Shown here: one piece after another, positions 1 to 6,500 of the stretch
Numbering within the stretch: the first letter of the stretch is position 1
Layout: every line of letters starts with the position of its first letter
DNA from: Saprospiraceae bacterium
Lineage (GTDB): Bacteria; Bacteroidota; Bacteroidia; Chitinophagales; Saprospiraceae
DNA: 10,897 nucleotides
Direction of reading: 5' to 3'
Assembly (NCBI GenBank): GCA_020630895.1
Contig: JAHDII010000098.1
Coordinates: 1 to 10,897 of the forward strand
Notes under the pieces: model-generated
The model's input: the letters and a program-made list of their open reading frames with translations, nothing else
Database searches by the model: none
Told to the model about the DNA's origin: nothing
Program-made: the position numbers and the translations under genes

Positions 1-54
1 TAGAAAGCTTTCTTGTGCTTTGTCCGGACGAGGGTTCAACTCCCTCCGGCTCCA
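1..54 (+). ncRNA. ssrA: tmRNA (ssrA), 3' end only
   Basis: This is the 3' tail of transfer-messenger RNA, which rescues ribosomes stalled on mRNAs lacking a stop codon. Seen directly: a T-arm with a 5-bp stem GAGGG (30-34) / CCCTC (42-46) around the loop TTCAACT (35-41), followed by the 3' acceptor strand CGGCTCC (47-53) and discriminator A54. That acceptor strand can pair, with wobbles, to the GGGGCTG that begins most tmRNAs. The bases before the T-arm (GTCCGGAC) replace the anticodon region of a normal tRNA, and no tRNA 5' half lies within reach, which argues against an ordinary tRNA. CCA is only partly encoded (CAC then TTT), so the end would be completed by the CCA-adding enzyme. The tag-coding part lies outside the window. 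A truncated view of a tRNA with a long variable arm is the only alternative. Confidence 0.82.
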
Positions 55-64
55 CTTTAATTTT

Positions 65-103
65 AAGAGCAAATTATTATTGATTAATAATTTGCTCTTT
101 TTT
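65..103 (+). terminator. Intrinsic terminator of the tmRNA gene
   Basis: A perfect 15-bp stem, AAGAGCAAATTATTA (65-79) with TAATAATTTGCTCTT (85-99), closes a 5-nt loop TTGAT and runs straight into a T-tract (98-103). It sits 10 nt after the tmRNA end. On the minus strand the stem is followed by AAAATTAAAG rather than a T-run, so it should stop only rightward transcription, although the hairpin may still impede leftward readthrough from the converging gene. Confidence 0.85.
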
Positions 104-151
104 GTGGCTGCTACTTTATCCTAAGACTAATATACTAGAAGATTTTTTTAC

Positions 152-601
152 TTAATTGGATTCAAGATGGTTTTTTATATCATTTAAATCTTTAGCTATA
201 GCTTTTTTCATAGAACCTTTCATCATAAAGCCCATACATAACGATAAAATTTTCACAAAAAATGATTGTGCTTCTCCTGAAAAAGACATTGTTAACTTCG
301 TATTTTTACCTACAGGTTCTACTGATAATTTTGATTTATATATAGTACCATGGTTCTCTGCTCTAGTTTGATAATATTCATTTTCAATATAGTCCGTAAT
401 CCACATAATTTCTGTAGCTTTTTTACCAAACATTATTCGTGTTTCCTTCCATTTAAAACCAATTAAAGTATCTTTAGGCTGATTAATAATTTCTAAATCA
501 ACTATACTTTCAATATAATTGGAACAATTTTCAAAATCTATAATTGCTTTCCAAACATCTTCTAGAGGTTTTTCAATTTCTACAAATACTGATAATTCCA
601 T
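152..601 (-). CDS. SRPBCC-superfamily (polyketide cyclase/START-like) small protein
   Basis: This 149-aa protein has the layout of the SRPBCC / Bet v 1-like fold. An N-terminal strand (ELSVFVEIEKPLEDVWKAI, residues 2-20) combines the first beta strand with the 'x-ai-e-V-W' helix typical of the polyketide cyclase/dehydrase family. Alternating strands form a cavity (for example FKWKETRIMFG), and a long amphipathic C-terminal helix follows (about residues 112-147, SFFVKILSLCMGFMMKG onward). Members bind hydrophobic ligands, but no ligand or reaction can be read from the sequence. There is no signal peptide, so it should be cytoplasmic. The ATG at 599-601 is the first in frame and starts just before the domain. 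The gene lies 31 nt after the recN stop on the same strand, so co-transcription is likely. The AGGAG about 28 nt upstream is too far away to act as a ribosome binding site. It converges on the tmRNA gene, with no convincing terminator of its own. Confidence 0.8.
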   Translation of the reverse strand: MELSVFVEIEKPLEDVWKAIIDFENCSNYIESIVDLEIINQPKDTLIGFKWKETRIMFGKKATEIMWITDYIENEYYQTRAENHGTIYKSKLSVEPVGKNTKLTMSFSGEAQSFFVKILSLCMGFMMKGSMKKAIAKDLNDIKNHLESN

Positions 602-632
602 ATTGAGTAAATATTTTATAATTAAATTCTCC

Positions 633-2285
633 TTACACCTTCAATAATTCCTTAGCATTTTTAACTGCATTTTTAGAAGGAGGACTTCCGCTTAGCATAG
701 TCGCAATTTCTTGAACTCTTTCATTTTTTTCTAGTAGTTTTACACTCGTTCTTGTTTTTTCTCCTTCATGATTTTTATATACAAAATAATGGTTGTCTGC
801 TTGGATAGCAATTTGAGCTGTATGAGTAATAGTAATAATTTGATGTTCTTGGGCTAATGACTTTAAAATATTTCCCATTTTTAAAGCTACATCTCCGGAA
901 ATACCAGAATCAATTTCATCAAAAATCATGGTAGGTAGGGCTAAGGCATCTGCTACTAAAGATTTAACGCACAATGTCAGTCGAGATAATTCTCCTCCTG
1001 ATGCTACATTTTTAATCGCTTCAAATTGACTTCCTTTATTACTTGCAAATAAAAATTCTATTTTATCAATACCATCTGGTGTAACCTCTGATGTATGAAC
1101 AATATCTACTTTTAATTGTGCATGAGGCATGGATAATTGTTCTAATAAATCTTTAATTTGTTTTTCAAATTTTGGAACAACAGCTTGACGTTTTTTAGAA
1201 ATTTTTTCTGCTTGTTGTTTCAATTCCTGTTCTTGTTTTTGAATTTCATGTTCTATTTGTTCTATTTGTTCTGACAAATCACCAAATGAATTAATTTTAA
1301 TTTCTATATTATTTTGAATTTCTAATAATTCTTTTGTTGAAGTCGTTTGATGTTTATTTTGAAGGCGATAAATTAAATCTAAACGTTCTCTAATTTCAGC
1401 AATTTTTCCTGGATCAAATTCTGTTTCATCTGCTAAACGTTCCATGTCGCTGGCAACATCTTCCATTTCTAAAACTAAGCCTTCAAATCTTTGTTTTAAT
1501 TGCAAAATTTTATCTGAATATTTTCCAATATTTCCTAATTCATAAATGAGCTCATTTAATTGTCCTACAATTGCATTTTCACTTTCTGACAAATGCTGAT
1601 GAGTGGCTCCTAATACTCTTTTAATATCTTCTGCATGAGAAAGAGATTTTAATTGATTTTCTGCTTCGATTTCTTCATCTTCAATAATTTCTGCTTCATT
1701 AAATTCATTGAGTTGGAAGTTTAAAAAATCAATTTCTTTTGCTGCTTCATTACTTTGATAAATGAGTTGTTCTAATTCCTTTTTATTTTTTGAATATACT
1801 TTAAAATCTTTTCTATACTCCAATACTTTTTCAGAATGCATCGCTAAAGCATCTATAATATTTAATTGAAAAGAAACGTGATGAATATCTAAAGTATCAA
1901 ATTGTTGATGCAAATCGATTAATGCAGAACTTAATAATTTTAAGGTTGATAATTTTGTTGGAGTATCATTAATAAATGCTCTTGATTTTCCGGAAGGAGT
2001 AATTTCTCTACGAATAATGGTTTCTTTTTCATAATCAATATCATGAGCATCAAAAAAGGACTGATATTGTTTTGGCACTTTAAATATCCCTTCTATAATA
2101 CATTTTTTTTCTATATCAAAAAGAGATTTTGTATCTGCACGATTTCCCATTATGAGTCCTAATGCTCCTAATAATATAGATTTTCCAGCTCCGGTTTCTC
2201 CGGTAATAATATTTAAGCCTTTAGAAAAATGAATTTCTACTTTTTCTATAATAGCATAATTTCTTACTAAAAGTTTTTTTAGCAT
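633..2285 (-). CDS. recN: DNA repair protein RecN (SMC-like ATPase)
   Basis: RecN is a cytoplasmic SMC-family ATPase that acts with RecA in double-strand-break repair. The 550-aa length matches the family. Seen in order: the N-terminal start MLKKLLVRNYAIIEKVEI; Walker A GETGAGKS (29-36); the RecN-typical SGKSRAFIND (98-107); a Q-loop-like DLHQQFD (124-130); a glutamate/glutamine-rich coiled-coil region (roughly 150-380, shorter than true SMC arms); ABC signature SGGELSR (429-435); Walker B with catalytic glutamate, MIFDEID (453-459); and an H-loop region ITITHTAQ with H488. All ATPase motifs are intact. The usual THLPQ wording is THTAQ here, a mild variant. The ATG at 2283-2285 gives the family's normal N-terminus. 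A TATTTTTG promoter box lies about 23 nt upstream, and the SRPBCC gene follows 31 nt downstream as a probable operon partner. No SOS (LexA) box was recognised. Confidence 0.96.
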   Translation of the reverse strand: MLKKLLVRNYAIIEKVEIHFSKGLNIITGETGAGKSILLGALGLIMGNRADTKSLFDIEKKCIIEGIFKVPKQYQSFFDAHDIDYEKETIIRREITPSGKSRAFINDTPTKLSTLKLLSSALIDLHQQFDTLDIHHVSFQLNIIDALAMHSEKVLEYRKDFKVYSKNKKELEQLIYQSNEAAKEIDFLNFQLNEFNEAEIIEDEEIEAENQLKSLSHAEDIKRVLGATHQHLSESENAIVGQLNELIYELGNIGKYSDKILQLKQRFEGLVLEMEDVASDMERLADETEFDPGKIAEIRERLDLIYRLQNKHQTTSTKELLEIQNNIEIKINSFGDLSEQIEQIEHEIQKQEQELKQQAEKISKKRQAVVPKFEKQIKDLLEQLSMPHAQLKVDIVHTSEVTPDGIDKIEFLFASNKGSQFEAIKNVASGGELSRLTLCVKSLVADALALPTMIFDEIDSGISGDVALKMGNILKSLAQEHQIITITHTAQIAIQADNHYFVYKNHEGEKTRTSVKLLEKNERVQEIATMLSGSPPSKNAVKNAKELLKV

Positions 2286-2308
2286 TTTTTCCCGTTTAAA
2301 TTACATAA

Positions 2309-2316
2309 CAAAAATA
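2309..2316 (-). promoter_or_regulatory. Bacteroidota-type -7 promoter box for recN
   Basis: Read on the minus strand this is TATTTTTG, an exact match to the Bacteroidota consensus TAnnTTTG. It ends 23 nt before the recN ATG, so transcription would start around 2303 and leave a leader of under 20 nt. The expected upstream TTG-type element is poor (only CTTTC near 2335-2340), so the call rests on the -7 box and its position. In such an AT-rich region the motif can arise by chance. Confidence 0.42.
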
Positions 2317-2391
2317 TACAATTTATTTGATTTAAGAAAGTTTTGAAAACAAAATGTTGATTTTTTTATTTTTAATGTATTAGGAGGTATC

Positions 2392-2600
2392 TATTTTTGT
2401 ATGATTTTTCTTTTGCCTTGACGCAAAAGAAACAAAAAGTCAAGGCTGTGCCCATTTCTTCACGCTTCAACTATTTGAAAATACTAAACTCAAAAAAACT
2501 CGCTATAACAGTATTTTTCAAACTATTATCATCGCTAATTTAACGAATGAACCATTGTTTAATAAAATTTTATGCTCATACAATTTTGAGTTTTTGACGC
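2392..2600. repeat. Probable dispersed flavobacterial intergenic repeat with overlapping hairpins
   Basis: This gene-free stretch contains nested inverted repeats. Stem A is a perfect 10-bp hairpin, TTTCTTTTGC (2407-2416) with GCAAAAGAAA (2423-2432), loop CTTGAC. Its loop plus two stem bases, GCCTTGAC (2415-2422), is also a perfect complement of GTCAAGGC (2439-2446), giving a pseudoknot or an alternative hairpin. TTTTTGT (2394-2400) can pair with ACAAAAA (2432-2438). A second hairpin pairs TTTGAAAATACT (2474-2485) with AGTATTTTTCAAA (2510-2522), one T bulged. TTGACGCA occurs at both 2418-2425 and 2594-2601. From memory, the wording around 2405-2460 (TTTTGCCTTGACGCAAAAG, then GTCAAGGCTG and CCCATTTCTTCACGC) resembles sequences scattered between genes in many flavobacterial genomes. 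Only one copy lies in this window, so repetitiveness is recalled rather than seen. Edges are approximate and no long open frame is present. Confidence 0.5.
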
Positions 2601-2664
2601 ATTTTCTACATAGTTTCCACTAAAATGGTCAATGCCGATCTATATAATAGAGTTATTTTGTTTC

Positions 2665-3432
2665 TTAACGAAGATATTCTTTTGTTATGGAGTCTGATTC
2701 TATTTCCAATAGAATTTTATCATCAGTTACTTTTTTTATGAATAAACAATTTCTTATTCCTCCATAATTGTTATTCACACAATTTGAATTCTTAAATTCA
2801 GTGATTAATTGTTCTTTTCCATTTTTCAAATCCAATAGAGTTGCTCTTTTTTCTAATTCTTCATTTTGTATATAAAGTAGAATTTGTTCTTCTTTATTAG
2901 CATCTAACCATATTCCACTTTTTATTTCATTACCTGTCTCCTTTTCTATTAATTGAAATACATTGGGATTTCCTGAACCATACGATTGCATAAAAACAAA
3001 AGTTTTTCCAAAATCAACGCCAATATAACCCAAAGATTTATGATGCATTGGATAACTTGTCATATTGATCATTTTTATATCTTGCGTTCCTTTTACCAAA
3101 GTCATACTTTGTAGAAAACCACCATTAGAAGTATCTTTTTCTACTCTATAAGAAAGATGATATCCATCAGAAAGAATGGTATCTCTAGTGTATGGAATGA
3201 TTTCTAATTCATTTATACTTATTTTTTGAGCTTCTTCTAATGAAGTATATTTATATTTAGGAATGCTATCAATTACCTTCTTTTTATTTGATGGTAATGA
3301 ATCTTTCAAAATATCATTATCCGTAAAATTATATTCTATAATTTGCTTTGTATTTTTTTCTTCTTTAAATGAATGATTACATGAAAAGAGAAATGAAATT
3401 ATTGATATTAAAAATATATTTACAGCATTCAT
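2665..3432 (-). CDS. Putative lipoprotein of unknown function (255 aa)
   Basis: I do not recognise the family. The N-terminus is a lipoprotein signal peptide: the hydrophobic stretch VNIFLISIISFLFS ends in lipobox LFSC with C18 as the lipidation site, followed by NHSFKEEKNTKQ. It should therefore be exported and anchored by lipid, probably in the outer membrane or facing the periplasm. The mature part starts with a lysine/serine-rich linker (about 19-65) and then has many short predicted beta strands (for example YIGVDFGKTFVFMQSYGSG, LLDLKNGKEQLITEF), suggesting an all-beta fold. Two cysteines, in NSNCVNN and IRNCLF near the C-terminus, are about 11 residues apart and could form a disulfide. 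The ATG at 3430-3432 places the signal peptide correctly. It lies 104 nt downstream of the alpha-2-macroglobulin gene on the same strand, with a terminator in between, so it is probably transcribed separately or by readthrough. No clear promoter was found. Confidence 0.75.
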   Translation of the reverse strand: MNAVNIFLISIISFLFSCNHSFKEEKNTKQIIEYNFTDNDILKDSLPSNKKKVIDSIPKYKYTSLEEAQKISINELEIIPYTRDTILSDGYHLSYRVEKDTSNGGFLQSMTLVKGTQDIKMINMTSYPMHHKSLGYIGVDFGKTFVFMQSYGSGNPNVFQLIEKETGNEIKSGIWLDANKEEQILLYIQNEELEKRATLLDLKNGKEQLITEFKNSNCVNNNYGGIRNCLFIKKVTDDKILLEIESDSITKEYLR

Positions 3433-3470
3433 TTTTGAGTATATTTTTTATACTACTTTTCTCCATTTAT

Positions 3471-3507
3471 AAAAGAAGGGAATAACGCTCTGTTATCCCC
3501 TTCTTTT
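3471..3507 (-). terminator. Intrinsic terminator after the alpha-2-macroglobulin gene
   Basis: On the minus strand the RNA would form a 16-bp stem, AAAAGAAGGGGATAAC (3507-3492) with GTTATTCCCTTCTTTT (3486-3471), around the 5-nt loop AGAGC, ending in CTTCTTTT. One pair is G-U on the minus-strand RNA but an A-C mismatch on the plus-strand RNA, so the fold favours leftward transcription. It begins 30 nt after the stop codon of the alpha-2-macroglobulin gene and lies 38 nt before the lipoprotein start. Confidence 0.8.
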
Positions 3508-3536
3508 TATAATCTCAAAATTATTTATTGTAAAAT

Positions 3537-6500
3537 TTATATTTCTTTAGGAGTGACTACATATACCCATCCTCCTGGTTGTCGAGCAGAAATGGTATTA
3601 TCATACATGGCTTCACAAGAAACGGAAGGCAAATAATATTTACCTTGATAAGCTGCATTTAGTGGAATCACATATTTATGCGTTTTTCCTGCACGAATAT
3701 CGAAATAAGTATAAACCCTATCATCTCTATAGTCTTGATATTCTGCTTTCATCCCTTTAGAAGTTCCTACAGCATCCATTCTAGCATTGGTGATTTCCCA
3801 ACCAGAAGGGAAAATCTGAGTTAAAGCCATTTCATCATATCGTCTTCCAGATTCACTAGGATTCGTTACAGAAACTACAGCAAAGAAGTCTGTTCCTTGT
3901 TGAATTTGTGTTGGATTTAATTTCTTTCCATCAGCATCTTGATATTCAATAGCTATTTTCAATTTATTAGATGCAGAGGTAGAATCTCCTTGAAGAGGAA
4001 CACCTGTTACAATTAATCTAGCATATAAAATACCTTTAGAAGTGTTTTTAACTTTTAATTTTTTAGATTTTCCTTCTGCTGGTAAATCTGCATTGAACAA
4101 TGGCGTACTAGAACCTGCATTTAATGTATTTCCATCAATGGTATAAGAGAATGTAAATTTATCATCTACCTTAGAATCTCCTACAAATTTTCCTATTGAC
4201 AATAATGAATATGCTACTGTTTGTGTAGAGAACCATCTTTGTTGACTTATTTTTTCAGAAATATCTTTAATCAATTCAGCAGCATCTTTATTTCTACCCA
4301 TTGCTACTAATGATTCTAAAATCATCGCTTGATCTCTTAATCCAGAACCATAGGTATAACTCAATTCTGCATAATCTTCTACTTGAGTATTAAGTCCTTC
4401 TATAATTTTATTAGCTACATCTCTATTTCCTGCTAAAGCATAGGCTCCTGCTAATCGCCATTTTGCTTGGCCACTCAATTTTTCAATATTTCTCATTCGA
4501 TTCATAGAACCTTTGTCTGGTTTTCCTACTAAAGCTAAGGTATAAAGACGATAGGCTTGCATTAAATCATTATTATTATAATAGCCATGATCACTAAATC
4601 CTTTGTCTTTATAAGTCCAATTTTTAGCAATTCGTTGTTGATAACGGACCCATTTATCTAACATATTTGAAGGAACTGTATAACCTAATTTCTTAGCTTC
4701 TAACATAAAATGACCTCCATAATTAGATCCCCATTCGCTGGCTTCACTTCCTCCTGGCCAGTAAGAAAATCCACCACTAGATACTTGGAATTTTTTCAAA
4801 CGATCTATCGTTGCTTGAACATTTTCAGGAACTTTACTTTTTTGATCCTCATTCAATTCTAATAATTTATCTACATATAATTGAGGAAAACCAGATGAAG
4901 TCGTTTGCTCAATACATCCATGAGGATAACGAATTAAATAGTTCAATCTTTCACCTAAATTGATAGGAGGAATATTAGAAACTTCTAAAATACTTCCGTT
5001 TGTTCCTTGCATCCCAATAGGATCATATTCATACTCCCATGTTTCTCCAGCTTCTAATATAGATTTATGTACATCTGTAACTAAAGGATTAGGATTTCTT
5101 ATCTGAATTTCAATTTCTTGAGTTGCAGTTTCAGCACCACTTTTAGCAATCACTTTTACTTTGGCTACTCCAACTCCTTCTTTCACTTTAATATCAAAAT
5201 TTACTAAGTCATCACCAGGTTTAGAAAAAGAAATATTTTTAGTTTTACTGCCTACAATTTCTATTAAATCACTTGTTTCTAAAGTTACACTTACATTTTT
5301 GATACTTTTCTCCATTGCAAAAACATTTACAGGCAATTTGAGTTCTTCATTAGGTCCTAAAACTCTAGGAAGTGTAGCTAAAACCATTAATGGTTTTTTT
5401 ACAGGAGTTGTTACTTCTGCATTACCATAGGCACCATTATTAGCTGCTACAACCATAGTTCGTACAGAACCGATATAATTAGGCATTGTAAGAGTATGTT
5501 TTTCTTTTCTACCTGCTTTGAGATAAAATGGTCCTAAATGCATTACGACTGGTTTAAATCGTTGTGCCTGATCTGCTGATTTTTTCTTCTTGCTATCCAG
5601 TCCTCCTCCTACACTTAGGATTCGTTCTAAATCACCTCCATAAGCCCCTAAGACATAATCGTACATATCCCACGTTTTTACACCAAGAGCTTCTCTTGCA
5701 TAAAAAGTATTCCAAGGGTCTGGAGTAGCAAATCGAGTTAGGTCTAGTAAACCTTCATCTACAACAGCAATGGTATAAGCCATAGGTTTTCCATTCGCTT
5801 CTTTGACTTCAACAGTAAAGTTTTCCTCTGGTCTTATTTTATCTGCGATTTTAATTTCTGGTTTTAATTCAGTTTTAGGATCTTTTACTTTTATAGGAAT
5901 TACTCCATACATACGAATTGGTAAATCATTTTTCGTTTGTGCATGAGGCTGAGTTAATGTTACATGAGCATAAACATTAGGAGCCCATTTTGAACTTGTT
6001 TGAACTTTGATTTTATTTTCTCCTTTTTTCAAACTAAACCATCTTGATTCTAATACTTTTGTACCATTTTCTATGGTTAATAATCCTTTAGAGATTTCTG
6101 AAGCAGGAATATTTAATTCCATTACATCTCCAACATTATATTCTTGTTTATCTGAAGTAAAGACCAACATAGAAGCTGCTTTGTTCGCTCCAGATTCATC
6201 ATCATTCCAAGGATAACCTGCATAGAAAATATCTCCTGTACAATGTCCACTTTCTTCATCGCAAACTCTTACTAAATAACGTCCCCATCTTTCAATTTTA
6301 AATTCTGCTTTGCCATCACCTTTAGAATTGGTTGTTACTTCTGCTTTATCAATAGAACCATAATGATTTGAAGTATTATAGCTCGTAAAATTATCATTAT
6401 CAGAATCCCACCACCAACTCCAATTTACTCTATACAATCCTACATTTAATTTTCTATTTTTTAGAGGTTCTCCTTTCTCAGAAACTGCTACAACATCAAT

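Larger units (their letters stand above)
2286..2664. other. 379-nt gene-free region upstream of recN
   Basis: No plausible protein-coding gene is present on either strand. The right part (about 2601-2664) is plain AT-rich sequence immediately after the lipoprotein gene stop (minus strand) and holds no hairpin with a T-run, so I see no canonical terminator for that gene. The middle is the structured repeat-like element. The left part (2286-2340) carries the recN promoter box. A plus-strand TATTTTTG at 2392-2399 also matches the Bacteroidota -7 consensus and points into the repeat. Confidence 0.6.

Noticed and set aside
104..151. Terminator for the recN/SRPBCC transcript
   Set aside because: Only a weak imperfect CTAATATACTAG palindrome is present, with no stable stem followed by a T-run on the minus strand.
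156..371. 71-aa plus-strand open frame
   Set aside because: It lies wholly antisense to the SRPBCC gene, has no recognisable domain and no promoter, and its start falls inside that gene's last codons. It is a shadow frame.
625..635. AGGAG (minus strand) near the recN stop as a ribosome binding site for the SRPBCC gene
   Set aside because: It lies about 28 nt before the ATG, too far for Shine-Dalgarno action, and overlaps the recN stop codon by chance.
2405..2640. Broken coding sequence in the gene-free region upstream of recN
   Set aside because: The minus-strand reading around 2405-2465 gives a short REEMGTALTFCFFCVKAKEK-like string, but stops interrupt it in every longer reading and the inverted repeats dominate. 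A structured repeat explains it better than a gene relic.
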